In this document: in pieces, positions 8,682 to 18,011 of the stretch
Numbering within the stretch: position 1 is the first letter of the stretch
Layout of the letters: each line of letters opens with the position of its first letter
NCBI GenBank assembly: GCA_017458125.1
Contig: JAFTGB010000018.1
Span: 1-64,000, forward strand
Reading direction: 5' to 3'
DNA length: 64,000 bases
Source: Prevotella sp.
GTDB lineage: Bacteria; Bacteroidota; Bacteroidia; Bacteroidales; Bacteroidaceae
Notes under the pieces: generated by a model
Databases searched by the model: none
The model's input: only the letters and a program-made list of their open reading frames with translations
What the model was told of the DNA's origin: nothing
Program-made: the position numbers and the translations under genes

Positions 8682-11359
8682 TCCGCGAACGCATCCTCAT
8701 CCTCGATGGTGCCATGGGCACGATGATTGGGCAAGTGTTGGGCAAGACAGGCAACTCCGACGAGCTGAACCTGACGCGCCCCGACGTCATTGCCGACATT
8801 CATCGCCAGTATTTGGCTGCGGGTGCCGACATCATCACCACCAACACGTTCAATGCCCAGCGCATTTCGCAGGCCGACTACCACATGGAAGCCCAAGCCC
8901 GCCAGATGGCACTGGCCGGAGCGCGCATAGCCCGCAGCTGTGCCGACGACTTCAGCACCCCGGACCGTCCCCGCTTTGTGGCGGGCTCCATCGGTCCCAC
9001 CAACAAGACATGCTCCATGTCGCCCGACGTTTCCAACCCCGCCCTTCGCGAGTTGGACTACGACACCCTCTACACCGCTTATTCAGAAGAGGCCGACGCC
9101 CTGCTTGAGGGTGGGGTGGACGCCCTGCTCATCGAGACCATCTTCGACACGCTGAATGCCAAGGTGGCCATTGATGCCTCCCTGCATGCCATGCAGCAGC
9201 GCGGGCGCCGTGTCCCCATCATGCTCAGCGTGACAGTGAGCGACCTGGCCGGGCGCACCCTGTCCGGTCAGACGCTCGACGCTTTTCTGGCCTCGGTGAG
9301 CAGCTATCCAGTCTTTTCCATTGGCCTGAACTGCTCGTTCGGTGCCCGTCAGATGCTGCCCTACCTGCGCCAGTTAGCCCGCAAGGCACCTTATTATATT
9401 AGTGCATACCCCAATGCCGGACTGCCCAATGCCTTAGGACTTTACGACGAGACTGCCGAGAGCATGGCGCCGCAGATGGGCGAGATGGTGGACGAAGGAC
9501 TGGTCAACATCATCGGGGGATGCTGCGGCACTACGCCCGACTTCATACGCCGCTATCAGCCCCTTGTGGCAGGACGCAAGCCCCACCAGCCTGCACCGCC
9601 CCCCGCCACCATACAGCTGAGTGGACTGGAGGCTTTCCAAGTGCAGCCCGCCACGTTCAATGTCATCGGCGAGCGCTGCAATGTCGCCGGTTCGCGCAAG
9701 TTCCTGCGGCTCATCAAGGAGCGTCAGTACGACGAGGCCGTGAGCATAGCCCGCAAGCAGGTGGCCGACGGAGCCCTCGTCCTCGACATCAACATGGACG
9801 ACGGTCTGTTGGATGCCCGTCGCGAGATGGTTAATTTCCTGAACACCATTGCCGCTGAGCCGGACATAGCCTCAGTGCCTGTCATGATAGACAGCAGCGA
9901 CTGGGCGGTCATCACTGCCGGCCTGAAGTGCGTGCAGGGCAAGTGCATTGTCAACTCCATATCGCTCAAGGAGGGCGAGGAGGTCTTCATCCGTCATGCG
10001 CGCGACGTGCTGCGCTATGGTGCTGCCGTCGTGGTGATGTGCTTTGACGAGCAGGGACAGGCCACCACCTACGAGCGTAAGGTGGAGATAGCGGCGCGCT
10101 CCTACCGCATACTGACCGAACAGGTGGGCATGAACCCCCTCGACATCATTTTCGACCCCAACGTGTTAGCCGTAGCCACGGGCATGGAGGAACATGACGC
10201 ATACGCCGCCGACTTCATACGGGCTACGGACTGGATACACCGCAACCTGCCAGGAGCGCACGTCAGCGGGGGTGTCTCCAACCTCTCTTTCGCCTTCCGT
10301 GGCAACAACTATCTGCGTGAGGCCATGCATGCCGTCTTCCTCTATCACGCCATACAGGCAGGCATGGACTTTGCCATTGTCAACCCGTCGGCCAAGGTCC
10401 TCTATACCGACATTCCTCAGCAGCAGTTAGATATCATCGAGGATGTCATTCTCCACCGCAAAGCAGGAGCCAGCGAACGGCTGACAGAGCTGGCGGCCAC
10501 CCTTGCCGCTCAGGACGACGGCGAGCGCAGCCGTGCGGGTGCCGCAGCGTCTGCCAGCGTTGCCGAGCAGCGTCCGGCCAGCGTTGAGGAGCGTCTGCAG
10601 CAGGCCCTTGTCAAAGGCATCGGCGACTACCTGCAGGCAGACTTGGAGGAGGCTTTGCGGCTCTATCCGCGTGCCGTCGACATCATCGAGGGGCCGCTCA
10701 TGGCAGGCATGAACCGCGTTGGCGAACTGTTTGGGGCAGGCAAGATGTTCCTGCCGCAGGTTGTCAAGACGGCGCGTACCATGAAGCAGGCAGTGAAAAT
10801 ACTGTCAGAAATCTCCGACCTCTCCGACAGTTCCGGCAGCACGGGCAAGGCGGGCAAGGTGCTGTTAGCTACGGTGAAGGGCGACGTGCACGACATTGGT
10901 AAGAATATCGTGAGCGTAGTTATGGCCTGCAACAACTACGAGGTCATCGACATGGGCGTCATGGTACCTGCAGAGCAGATTGTGCGCAAGGCCATTGAGG
11001 AGAAGGTGGACATGATAGGCCTTTCAGGACTTATCACGCCGTCGTTGGAGGAGATGGTCAACGTGGCGCACGAGATGGAGCGCGCCGGTCTCGACATCCC
11101 CATCATGATAGGCGGAGCCACCACCAGCGAGCTGCATGTAGCCCTGAAGATTGCTCCCGTCTATGGCGGTCCTGTGGTGTGGCTGAAGGACGCTTCACAG
11201 AATGCTTTGGTCGCCGCCCGCCTGATGAATCATGACGAAGAACAGAAGATAGAGCACGAGTTGGAAACTAAATACGAACAGCTGCGTGAGAGCTACCACC
11301 AGGAACAGCACCTGCTGTCCATAGAGGAAGCGCGGAAGAAAAAGCGAAACTTTTTTTAA
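8669..11359 (+). CDS. metH: Cobalamin-dependent methionine synthase lacking the reactivation domain
   Basis: 896 residues against about 1,200 for the full-length E. coli type. It methylates homocysteine from 5-methyl-tetrahydrofolate through cob(I)alamin. In order: a homocysteine-binding barrel with the zinc cysteines C222 (GLNCSFG) and C285/C286 (GGCCGTTP); a pterin-binding domain ([16 protein letters not shown], about 325-580); and a B12-binding cap plus Rossmann domain with the axial histidine H741 in GDVHDIG. The protein stops right after the B12 domain (…[13 protein letters not shown]), so the C-terminal SAM-binding reactivation module is absent. The following sequence is a non-coding hairpin, so this is not a recent frameshift. 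A low-complexity Ala/Ser/Glu linker (about 610-645) precedes the B12 cap. Its substrate is made by MetY upstream. Confidence 0.95.
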   Translation: MEKVIRERILILDGAMGTMIGQVLGKTGNSDELNLTRPDVIADIHRQYLAAGADIITTNTFNAQRISQADYHMEAQARQMALAGARIARSCADDFSTPDRPRFVAGSIGPTNKTCSMSPDVSNPALRELDYDTLYTAYSEEADALLEGGVDALLIETIFDTLNAKVAIDASLHAMQQRGRRVPIMLSVTVSDLAGRTLSGQTLDAFLASVSSYPVFSIGLNCSFGARQMLPYLRQLARKAPYYISAYPNAGLPNALGLYDETAESMAPQMGEMVDEGLVNIIGGCCGTTPDFIRRYQPLVAGRKPHQPAPPPATIQLSGLEAFQVQPATFNVIGERCNVAGSRKFLRLIKERQYDEAVSIARKQVADGALVLDINMDDGLLDARREMVNFLNTIAAEPDIASVPVMIDSSDWAVITAGLKCVQGKCIVNSISLKEGEEVFIRHARDVLRYGAAVVVMCFDEQGQATTYERKVEIAARSYRILTEQVGMNPLDIIFDPNVLAVATGMEEHDAYAADFIRATDWIHRNLPGAHVSGGVSNLSFAFRGNNYLREAMHAVFLYHAIQAGMDFAIVNPSAKVLYTDIPQQQLDIIEDVILHRKAGASERLTELAATLAAQDDGERSRAGAAASASVAEQRPASVEERLQQALVKGIGDYLQADLEEALRLYPRAVDIIEGPLMAGMNRVGELFGAGKMFLPQVVKTARTMKQAVKILSEISDLSDSSGSTGKAGKVLLATVKGDVHDIGKNIVSVVMACNNYEVIDMGVMVPAEQIVRKAIEEKVDMIGLSGLITPSLEEMVNVAHEMERAGLDIPIMIGGATTSELHVALKIAPVYGGPVVWLKDASQNALVAARLMNHDEEQKIEHELETKYEQLRESYHQEQHLLSIEEARKKKRNFF

Positions 11360-11373
11360 TGTTGAATGTTGAG

Positions 11374-11462
11374 TGTTGAATGTTGAATTATCGGCTTCGC
11401 CGATTATCAATTATAAATTATAAAATTCTTCATCGCCGCAGGCGATAATTCAACATTCAACA
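11374..11462. repeat. Inverted repeat with tandem 7-nt words in each arm
   Basis: The left arm (11374-11393) and right arm (11443-11462) are perfect 20-nt reverse complements (TGTTGAATGTTGAATTATCG). Each arm contains tandem copies of 'gttgaat', and a further degenerate copy array lies upstream from 11361. The 49-nt loop is AT-rich and holds two small hairpins (CGGCTTCGCCG and CGCCGCAGGCG). It fills the metH-MBL hydrolase gap. A transcription terminator or processing hairpin is possible but there is no terminal T-tract on the plus side. Confidence 0.75.
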
Positions 11463-11486
11463 TTCGTATTTTAAAATTCAAAAACA

Positions 11487-12131
11487 ATGTTTGAAACCAA
11501 GCGTTTGATGTGTAATCCGCTGCAGGAGAACTGTTATGTGGTGAGCGACGACAGCGGCGAGTGTGTCATCATCGACTGCGGCACCTTCTACCAGAGTGAG
11601 CGCGACGCCCTCTCGGCCTATATCCGTGACAACAGGTTGAAACCCGTCCACCTGTTAGCTACTCACGGCCACCTTGACCATAACTTCGGCAATGCCGACC
11701 TGTGGCGCGACTACGGGCTGAAGGTGGAAATCTGTGCCGAAGACCAGGAACTGGTGGAAAACCTGTCCCAGCAGGCGCAGAACGTGTTTGGCATCACCAT
11801 GGACATCGGCCAGGCCCCTACGGGACGCCTGCTCAGCGACGGCGACACCATCACCTTCGGCTCCCATACCTTGCGCGTGCTGCATACCCCCGGCCACTCC
11901 CACGGCTCGGCGCTGTTCTACTGTCAGCAGGAGAATGTGGTGTTCACCGGCGACACCCTGTTCCGCATGAGCATCGGCCGCACCGACTTCGCCGAGGGCA
12001 GCTGGGCTGAGATGGAGCACAGTCTGCGCCATGTCGTGGCCCGTCTGCCAAAAGAAACCATCGTGCTCAGCGGGCATGGTCCGCAAAGCACGATGGCCGA
12101 TGAACTGCTGTATAATCCTTATTTGCGTTAG
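11487..12131 (+). CDS. MBL-fold metallo-hydrolase (glyoxalase II-like)
   Basis: 214 residues with the complete metallo-beta-lactamase-fold metal set: THGHLDH (about 59-65), the TPGHSHG histidine, GDTLF aspartate and a C-terminal SGHGP histidine. The size and motif spacing resemble the small YcbL/GloB-like hydrolases, which cleave thioesters such as lactoylglutathione, although substrate cannot be told from sequence. It is convergent with the GHL10 gene; their stop codons overlap (end 12131 versus 12128). Confidence 0.9.
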   Translation: MFETKRLMCNPLQENCYVVSDDSGECVIIDCGTFYQSERDALSAYIRDNRLKPVHLLATHGHLDHNFGNADLWRDYGLKVEICAEDQELVENLSQQAQNVFGITMDIGQAPTGRLLSDGDTITFGSHTLRVLHTPGHSHGSALFYCQQENVVFTGDTLFRMSIGRTDFAEGSWAEMEHSLRHVVARLPKETIVLSGHGPQSTMADELLYNPYLR

Positions 12132-13573
12132 TATTTCACCTTCACCTTTGCCTTCTTCGACTCCCCTTGCAGCCTGTTCAGGGCCGTCACCACGTAGGTG
12201 CCCGGTCCGGGAGCCTCGTAGAAGGTCTGGTTGGTGACGGCCACTATCTTCGAGGCGTCGTCGGTGTCTACCCGTTCGCCGGGCATGAAGCGGTAGACCA
12301 CATATTTCGTAGCCTCCGTCTGCCAGCTTTTGGCCTTGGGAGCCGTCCAGAACACCACACGCTGTCCGTCCACCTCCATGCTCTTCACCTTACGCGGCTT
12401 CTTGGGTGTCTTCTTGCCCAGCATCTTCGACACGGGCTGTAGGGCAATGTTGCGCCAGTAGTTCTGACGCAGTTGTGTGCCGTAGCCGCCCACGTTGTCG
12501 ACGGCAGCCTTGGCATACCATAGCACCATGCCCTTGACGTTGCTCATCTGCCGGTGCAGGGCCATCTTGCGCGGCTGCTGGCTGTGCTTGACCGTGCGCT
12601 CCACGTCCTCGCCGATGTAGAGGTCGCTCTTTTTGATGTTGCGGTCCCACCATCTGATAAGCTCGTCGTAGTCGGCGGCCTTGTGGCCTATCTCCCAGTA
12701 GAGCTGCGGCACGCAGTAGTCCATCCACCCCATCTCGTCCCACAGCAGCACGTCGGCATACAGGTCGTCGTAGTTCTGCAGTCCGTTGGTGCGGCTGCCC
12801 TTGGGGTCGCTGCGCTGGTTGCGGTAGATGCCGAACGGCGATATGCCCACCTTGACCCACGGCTTGGCGTCGTGCACGGTGTGGTACAGTTGTTCTATGA
12901 ACATGTTGACGTTCTGTCTGCGCCAGTCCTCGCGGTTGCTGATGCCATAGTTGTTGGAATGGAAGTTAGCGGCGTCGGGAATCTGCACGCCCGCCACGGG
13001 GTAGGGGTAGAAGTAGTCGTCGATGTGCAGTCCGTCCACGTCGTAGCGTGTCACGATGTCGCGCACCACGTCGCAGATGTAGTCGCGGCACTGCTTGAGT
13101 GCAGGGTTGAGCAGCGTCAGGCCGTCATACTCGAAACACCACTCGGGGTGCCTCACCACCACATGGTTGCGCGCGTTCAGGTGTGCCACCTTGGTTTTGG
13201 CGCGGTAGGGGTTTATCCATGCGTGCAGCTCCATGCCGCGCTTGTGGCACTCCCTGATCATCCATGCTAACGGGTCCCAGTAGGGGTAGGGCCTGTCGCC
13301 CTGCTCGCCCGTCAGGTAGTAGCTCCAGGGCTCAATGCTGCTCTCGTAGAGGGCGTCGCACTCCGGTCTCACCTGAAAGATGATGGCGTTGCATCCGTCC
13401 TTCTGCAGTTCGTTCAGCTGGTAGGTCAGCGTGCGCTGCATGTTGGCGGTGCTCATTCCTTTGAACTGTCCGTTGACGCACTGTATCCATGCGCCTCTGA
13501 ATGCTCTTTTCTGTTGCGCCTGCATGGTCAGGGCCAGCAGGAGCAGCAGGAGGGTTGTCTTGACTATTTTCAT
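12128..13573 (-). CDS. Secreted GHL10-family (DUF187) glycoside hydrolase-like protein
   Basis: 481 residues with an N-terminal signal peptide (MKIVKTTLLLLLLALTMQAQ), so exported. The GHL10 barrel follows: FRGAWIQCVNG, IIFQVRPECDALY, LHAWINPYRAKT, DGLHIDDYFYPYP and KVGISPFGIYRN. The IDDYFYP and WINPYR blocks are the conserved core of this glycosyl-hydrolase-like family, whose substrates are mostly unknown but are often assumed to be cell-wall or glycan related. Residues from about 390 form a fibronectin-III-like tail. Upstream on the same strand is rsmG, 39 bp away. Confidence 0.88.
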   Translation of the reverse strand: MKIVKTTLLLLLLALTMQAQQKRAFRGAWIQCVNGQFKGMSTANMQRTLTYQLNELQKDGCNAIIFQVRPECDALYESSIEPWSYYLTGEQGDRPYPYWDPLAWMIRECHKRGMELHAWINPYRAKTKVAHLNARNHVVVRHPEWCFEYDGLTLLNPALKQCRDYICDVVRDIVTRYDVDGLHIDDYFYPYPVAGVQIPDAANFHSNNYGISNREDWRRQNVNMFIEQLYHTVHDAKPWVKVGISPFGIYRNQRSDPKGSRTNGLQNYDDLYADVLLWDEMGWMDYCVPQLYWEIGHKAADYDELIRWWDRNIKKSDLYIGEDVERTVKHSQQPRKMALHRQMSNVKGMVLWYAKAAVDNVGGYGTQLRQNYWRNIALQPVSKMLGKKTPKKPRKVKSMEVDGQRVVFWTAPKAKSWQTEATKYVVYRFMPGERVDTDDASKIVAVTNQTFYEAPGPGTYVVTALNRLQGESKKAKVKVKY

Positions 13574-13612
13574 GTTTTGCTTGTTTTCGGGAATTACAGG
13601 GTTATTCGGGGC

Positions 13613-14233
13613 TTACATCGGCAGGAAAATGATGTTCTTCTCCTTAAACCACGGCTCGCTGAACCACTGGCTCAGCTCCACAGTTTCTACGATGTGGCGG
13701 AAGGGTTGCAGTTCGGCTTGCAAGTCGCCGCCCTTCAGACACAGAATGCCGTTGGGCAGGGCGTTGTGCTGTTGCTTCGCTATGTTTTTGCGCACGATGC
13801 GCTCCAGGTCGGGCAGTGGCATGACGGCGCGGCTCACCACGAAGTCGTAGTGTCCCCGTTCGTCCTCGCCGCGCAGGTGTTGCGGCTGGCAGTTCTTCAG
13901 TCCTATGGCTGTAACGACCTCCTGTGCCACGCGTATCTTCTTCCCTGTTCCGTCGATGAGCTTGAACTGACATTCAGGGAAGAGTATGGCTAACGGTATG
14001 CCGGGGAACCCGCCCCCCGTGCCGAAGTCCAGTATGCGCGTGCCGTCGCGGAAGTTCACCATCTTGGCTATGGCCATGGAGTGCAGCACGTGGTGCTCAT
14101 ACAGGTTGTCGATGTCTTTTCGCGAGATGACGTTGATTTTCTGGTTCCAGTCGTGGTACAGGGCATCAAGCTGCTGCAGCTGTTGCCGCTGCTTTTCCGT
14201 CAGCTGCGGGAAGTATTTCAGTATCTGTTCCAT
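13613..14233 (-). CDS. rsmG: 16S rRNA (guanine527-N7)-methyltransferase
   Basis: 206 residues, normal for RsmG (GidB). It methylates G527 in the decoding-site region of 16S rRNA with SAM. The Rossmann SAM motif RILDFGTGGGFPGIPLAIL lies at about residues 65-83, followed by the family segment 'QFKLIDGTGKKIRVAQEV' and 'FVVSRAVMPL'. A TACCTTTG promoter box lies at 14244-14251 on the minus strand, just upstream of the ATG, so the leader would be very short. A clear -33 partner was not found. Confidence 0.95.
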   Translation of the reverse strand: MEQILKYFPQLTEKQRQQLQQLDALYHDWNQKINVISRKDIDNLYEHHVLHSMAIAKMVNFRDGTRILDFGTGGGFPGIPLAILFPECQFKLIDGTGKKIRVAQEVVTAIGLKNCQPQHLRGEDERGHYDFVVSRAVMPLPDLERIVRKNIAKQQHNALPNGILCLKGGDLQAELQPFRHIVETVELSQWFSEPWFKEKNIIFLPM

Positions 14234-14272
14234 ATTTCAGCCACAAAGGTACGAAATTATTGAGAATTGGCA

Positions 14273-14301
14273 TTGATAATTCAGAATTATTTGTACCTTT
14301 G
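14273..14301 (+). promoter_or_regulatory. Bacteroidetes promoter for the HAD gene
   Basis: TTG (14273-14275), an 18-bp spacer and TACCTTTG (14294-14301). The -7 box ends 8 nt before the ATG at 14310, so transcription would begin about at the start codon and the mRNA should be leaderless or nearly so. Confidence 0.6.
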
Positions 14302-14309
14302 CACCCGAA

Positions 14310-14939
14310 ATGGAAAAGAAGGCAGCATTATTCGACTTGGACGGCGTGGTGTTCGACACCGAACCGCAATACACCGTCTTCTGGCGCCAGCAGTGCCGAG
14401 AGTTCCATCCCGAGCATCCCGGACTGGAGCAGGAGATTAAAGGCCAGACGCTTGTGCAGATTTACGACACCTGGTTCTCTGGCCCGTTGACAGCCAGCCG
14501 CGAGCTGATTACGCAGCGGCTCAACGACTACGAACGTCAGATGGCTTACGACTACGTGGCCGGTTTCCCCGACTTTATTGCCCGCCTGCGTGCCGACGGT
14601 GTGCTCACCGCCGTGGTCACCAGCTCCAACATGGTCAAGATGCAGGCCGTCTATGCCAGCCACCCCGAGTTCCAGTCCCTGTTCGATGCCATCCTGACCT
14701 CCGAAGACTTTGTCGCCTCCAAGCCCGACCCCGACTGCTATCTCAGGGCAGCTGGCCGCTTAGGCGTGGCTCCGGGGCACTGTGTGGTCTTTGAGGACTC
14801 GTTCAACGGTCTGCGCTCCGGCCGTGCTGCGGGCATGCGCGTGGTAGGTCTGGCCACCACCAACACTGCCGACGCTATCCTTTCCTATAGTGACGAAGTA
14901 ATACCTAATTATATAAACTATGGCTTATTTGGTAAGTGA
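14310..14939 (+). CDS. HAD-superfamily phosphatase/phosphomutase (beta-phosphoglucomutase-like)
   Basis: 209 residues. HAD motif I is [11 protein letters not shown] (about 9-19, nucleophile D in DLDG), motif II is VVTSSN (about 104-109), motif III is the SKPDPD lysine (about 150-155) and motif IV is [11 protein letters not shown] (about 172-182). The helical cap between motifs I and II places it in the beta-phosphoglucomutase/sugar-phosphatase group. Substrate is not predictable from the sequence. The 3' end overlaps the panB start by 20 nt, which suggests translational coupling, although a role in pantothenate synthesis is not implied. Confidence 0.9.
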   Translation: MEKKAALFDLDGVVFDTEPQYTVFWRQQCREFHPEHPGLEQEIKGQTLVQIYDTWFSGPLTASRELITQRLNDYERQMAYDYVAGFPDFIARLRADGVLTAVVTSSNMVKMQAVYASHPEFQSLFDAILTSEDFVASKPDPDCYLRAAGRLGVAPGHCVVFEDSFNGLRSGRAAGMRVVGLATTNTADAILSYSDEVIPNYINYGLFGK

Positions 14940-15738
14940 CAACCGTAAAGTGACTACCCATCGCTTTATGGAAATGAAGCAAAAGGGTGAGAAGATATCC
15001 ATACTCACCTGTTATGACTACACGATGGCAGGACTCCTCGACAAAGCCGGTGTCGACGCCATCCTGGTGGGAGACTCTGCCTCCAACGTGATGGCTGGCA
15101 ACCAGACGACGCTGCCCATGACCGTCGACCACATGATATATCACGCCCGCTCCGTGGTGCGTGCCGTCAGTCGTGCACTGGTGATTTGCGACATGCCCTT
15201 CGGCTCCTATCAGGTGAACGCCACCGAGGGTGTGACCAACGCCATCCGCATCATGAAAGAAAGTGGTTGCGACGCCTTGAAGATGGAAGGTGGCGAGGAG
15301 ATTCTCGACACCGTCAAGCGCATCCTCGATGCAGGCATTCCCGTCATGGGCCACCTGGGCCTGACTCCGCAGAGCATCAACAAGTTTGGCACCTACGCCG
15401 TGCGTGCCAAGGAACAGGCTGAGGCCGACAAGCTGCTGCACGACGCTCAGTTGCTGGACCAGGCCGGTTGCTTCGGCATCACGCTGGAGAAGGTGCCCGC
15501 CCAGCTGGCCGCCGAGGTCAGCAAGGTTGTCAAGTGTCCCACCATCGGCATCGGAGCCGGCAACGGCACTGACGGTCAGGTGCTCGTCATTGCCGACATG
15601 TTGGGCATGACACAGGGTTTCAAGCCGCGTTTCCTGCGCCGCTATGCCGACTTGGGCACCATCATCAACGACGCCGTGGGCCACTACGTCGAGGATGTCA
15701 AGAACGGCAGCTTCCCTAACGAGGCCGAGTCGTACTAA
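14920..15738 (+). CDS. panB: 3-methyl-2-oxobutanoate hydroxymethyltransferase (ketopantoate hydroxymethylase)
   Basis: 272 residues, standard for PanB. It makes ketopantoate from 2-oxoisovalerate and methylene-tetrahydrofolate, the first committed step to pantothenate and coenzyme A. Diagnostic segments are [58 protein letters not shown] and [17 protein letters not shown]. It is translationally coupled to the HAD gene and followed 12 bp later by an MFS gene. No panC or panD is present here. Confidence 0.97.
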   Translation: MAYLVSDNRKVTTHRFMEMKQKGEKISILTCYDYTMAGLLDKAGVDAILVGDSASNVMAGNQTTLPMTVDHMIYHARSVVRAVSRALVICDMPFGSYQVNATEGVTNAIRIMKESGCDALKMEGGEEILDTVKRILDAGIPVMGHLGLTPQSINKFGTYAVRAKEQAEADKLLHDAQLLDQAGCFGITLEKVPAQLAAEVSKVVKCPTIGIGAGNGTDGQVLVIADMLGMTQGFKPRFLRRYADLGTIINDAVGHYVEDVKNGSFPNEAESY

Positions 15739-15750
15739 ACCCCTTCAGTC

Positions 15751-16920
15751 TTGAACACACAGAGCACTCCCGTACATATCAGCCTGTGGCACCGCGACTT
15801 CTGGTTGCTGGTGCTCACTGACCTGCTGCTTACCGTGGCGGTCTACTTGCTCATACCTGTACTCCCCTTATGGCTGATGGATAGTCAGCACCTCAGCCCC
15901 GAGCAGACGGGGTGGGCCATGGGAGCCTTCGGCCTCGGACTCTACCTGTTGGGAGCCCAGTGCTCGTGGCTCGTCCAGCACTACCGCCGCAACGTGGTGT
16001 GCCTGTGGGCCATGACGGCCATGGCGGCAACACTGGCCCTGCTGTGGTATTTCGACACCCACGGCACGCCGTTTGTGCCCTTCTGGTTCCTTCTGCTGCA
16101 GCGCTTCCTCCTTGGAGCCTCCTTCGGACTGGCGCAGATGATACTCTCGTCGACACTCATCATCGACACCTGCGAGTCGTTCCACCGCACCGAGGCCAAC
16201 CACCACGCGGCCTGGTTTGCACGCTTTGCCCTCTCGTTGGGGCCGCTGGCCGGACTACTCGTCTACAGCCTCTTCGCCTTTCAGGGTGTCGTCTGGACGG
16301 CCGTAGGCTGCGTGGCCGTCAGCTTCCTGCTGGTGCGCGCCATCAACTTCCCCTTCCGTGCCCCGGAGGAGAACATCCACGTCGTCTCGCTCGACCGCTT
16401 CTTCCTGCCTCACGGCTTCCCCCTGTTTGCCAACCTGCTCATGGTCAGCACCACCGTGGGCCTGCTGCTCACGTTGCCCCTGCAGCCCGTCTTCTTTGCT
16501 TACATGATGGGCGGCTTCCTGCTGGCCCTGTTGGCTCAGCGCTTCGTCTTCCGCAATGCCGAGCTCAAGAGCGAGGTGGTCAGCGGACTGCTGCTGCTCA
16601 TTGCCGCCGAAGGCGTGCTCCTCGTCGCCCCTGAGTCGTCCGTGGCCCCCGTCCTCGTCGGTCTGTCCACCGGCATCGTCGGCACGCGCTTCCTGCTGTT
16701 CTTCATCAAGCTCAGCCGGCACTGCCAGCGCGGCACGTCGCAGAGCACCAGCTTCTTAGGGTGGGAGAGTGGTCTGGCCCTCGGCCTGGCCCTCGGCTAC
16801 CTCTTGTTCTACCTTCAGCCGGAAGCTCTGATCTACACTGCTCTGCTGCTTACCGTTGCCGCCCTGTTGCTCTACCACTGCTTCACGCATGCCTGGTTTA
16901 TGCGCAACAAGAACCGGTAA
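15751..16920 (+). CDS. Major facilitator superfamily transporter
   Basis: 389 residues, about 12 predicted membrane segments and very hydrophobic throughout. The N-terminal half has the layout of an MFS efflux-type carrier (LIPVLPLWLM, then a GWAMGAFGLGLYLLGAQCSWL segment followed by a basic YRRN cytoplasmic loop), but substrate is unknown. The start is a TTG at 15751, 12 bp after the panB stop; no ATG lies in frame before the first membrane segment. Co-transcription with panB is likely. The C-terminal half is unusually Leu/Val rich. A drug or metabolite exporter is the reasonable generic call. Confidence 0.8.
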   Translation: MNTQSTPVHISLWHRDFWLLVLTDLLLTVAVYLLIPVLPLWLMDSQHLSPEQTGWAMGAFGLGLYLLGAQCSWLVQHYRRNVVCLWAMTAMAATLALLWYFDTHGTPFVPFWFLLLQRFLLGASFGLAQMILSSTLIIDTCESFHRTEANHHAAWFARFALSLGPLAGLLVYSLFAFQGVVWTAVGCVAVSFLLVRAINFPFRAPEENIHVVSLDRFFLPHGFPLFANLLMVSTTVGLLLTLPLQPVFFAYMMGGFLLALLAQRFVFRNAELKSEVVSGLLLLIAAEGVLLVAPESSVAPVLVGLSTGIVGTRFLLFFIKLSRHCQRGTSQSTSFLGWESGLALGLALGYLLFYLQPEALIYTALLLTVAALLLYHCFTHAWFMRNKNR

Positions 16921-16931
16921 GGGCACCTTCG

Positions 16932-17582
16932 TTAACGGGAAAAATAAATCTGTCGGTCAAGTTTTTTGCAGTATCTCGCAAGGATAAAGCTTGTCGTGAT
17001 ATTGGCACTTTCGTTGCATACTCCGTTGAACATCGACGCTATGGGGTCAACGCACAGGATTATAGAGATGGCCTCTGGTGGCACACCCACGACCGCAAAC
17101 AGATATGATATACAGATGATGCCGCCTGAGGGTACGGGCGGCTTTGCTATGGCCATGATAGATACGGAGATGAGCAGGGTAAGGAACAGGTTGGGTGTCA
17201 GTTCTATACCATACACGCGCATCATCATCATGATCATGAGGGAGAAGAAGAGACAGCTTCCTGCCTTGTTAAGTTGCACGCCTACGGGAATGGAGAATAC
17301 CGACAGTTTCGGGTCTATTCCCAACTTCTCTGTGCAGAACTTTAGCACGAATATCAGTCGTGCATGAGAGGTCGACACAGAAAACACCAGCGGACTCAAA
17401 ACGATGAGTTTCCTAATCAGATGAACAGGTGTTATTCTGCCGAAGAGCAGTACCGTCGTCAAGCCTATCCCCCACACTATACCCACGCCGATGGCCAGTC
17501 CTGCAAATAGCCGGCTGAAGGTCGCGAGCGAACTGATGCCTGTTTTGGCAAGCAGTGAGGTCATTGAAAGGAATACAATCAA
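16932..17582 (-). pseudogene. C-terminal half of a dicarboxylate/amino-acid:cation symporter (SDF family), truncated
   Basis: About 216 residues remain of a family that is normally 400 or more. The surviving part aligns with the second half of GltP/DctA-type proteins: the serine-rich loop is degraded to PLVFSVSTSHARLIF, then KLGIDPKLSVFSIPVGVQLNKAGSC, then VYGIELTPNLFLTLLISVSIMAIAKPPVPSGG and ILCVDPIASMFNGVCNESAN. In active members the TM7 motif is NMDGT and the TM8 motif NxxGD; here they read NKAGS and NESAN, so cation- and substrate-binding residues are lost. The frame continues upstream for about 17 codons before a stop, with no proper N-terminus and a TTG as the first start. This is very probably a decayed pseudogene. 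Confidence 0.75.
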
Positions 17583-17694
17583 GGGGCTACCGTTGAAGAC
17601 TGGGAGAAAACCAATGTCGACACTGACAATAATCCTTCAACACCCGACGCTCCTCAGCAGGTTGACCTGCCCATCAACGTTTCAGGTGAGTAAT
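17571..17694 (+). pseudogene. Possible C-terminal remnant of a fimbrillin-like protein
   Basis: On the plus strand an open frame of about 40 codons between two stops reads EYNQGATVEDWEKTN… and ends QVDLPINVSGE-stop. The 'ATVEDWE' pattern followed by a short hydrophilic tail resembles the C-terminus of Bacteroidales fimbrillin-type surface lipoproteins. It has no start codon of its own and abuts the 5' end of the symporter remnant on the other strand, so it looks like gene debris. The identification rests on one short motif and is tentative. Confidence 0.28.
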
Positions 17695-17738
17695 TCTTCC
17701 CTGCAAGCAGGTAACTAAAAGTTACTACGCTGAACAGC

Positions 17739-17782
17739 AAAATTCTGACCATTAGAATTTTATTTCTGATGGTCAGAATTTT
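17739..17782. terminator. 14-bp perfect hairpin with T-rich flank
   Basis: The arms 17739-17752 and 17769-17782 are perfect reverse complements (AAAATTCTGACCAT) with a 16-nt loop, followed by ATTTTTC. This can end transcription from either side. It lies in the debris zone between the symporter remnant and the AddB-like gene. Confidence 0.55.
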
Positions 17783-17871
17783 ATTTTTCAGCATCAGTGG
17801 AGTTTGAAGTTTATGATTACTCCATTTCTCATCTCTCATTTTAGGTCTGTATAGGTGAATGATTTTTTCTG

Positions 17872-17930
17872 CCTGCACCCACGACACCCACGACACTGAA
17901 CTCCAGTGTCGTGGGTGTCGTGGGTGCAGG
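17872..17930. repeat. 27-bp perfect hairpin with tandem 9-nt words in each arm
   Basis: The arms 17872-17898 and 17904-17930 are perfect reverse complements with a 5-nt loop (AACTC). Each arm contains two tandem copies of the 9-mer 'cacccacga'. It is followed by ATTTTTGTT on the plus strand and lies about 80 bp beyond the stop codon of the AddB-like gene, so it could act as a terminator. The tandem-word architecture is shared with other intergenic hairpins in this window. Confidence 0.8.
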
Positions 17931-18011
17931 GCATTTTTGTTATTAACCAATCTCCTTCGGTTTACGCCACTTCCCCGTTTGGCGGGGACGCTCAAATCCG
18001 TATGTCTCATG

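Noticed and set aside
8669-11486. metH as a frameshifted gene with its activation domain downstream
   Set aside because: The 127 bp after the stop are a hairpin and AT-rich spacer, followed by an intact unrelated gene.
17872-17930. CRISPR or tandem-repeat array in the debris zone
   Set aside because: Only two copies of a 9-mer per arm, arranged as one hairpin; no spacers and no cas genes anywhere in the window.
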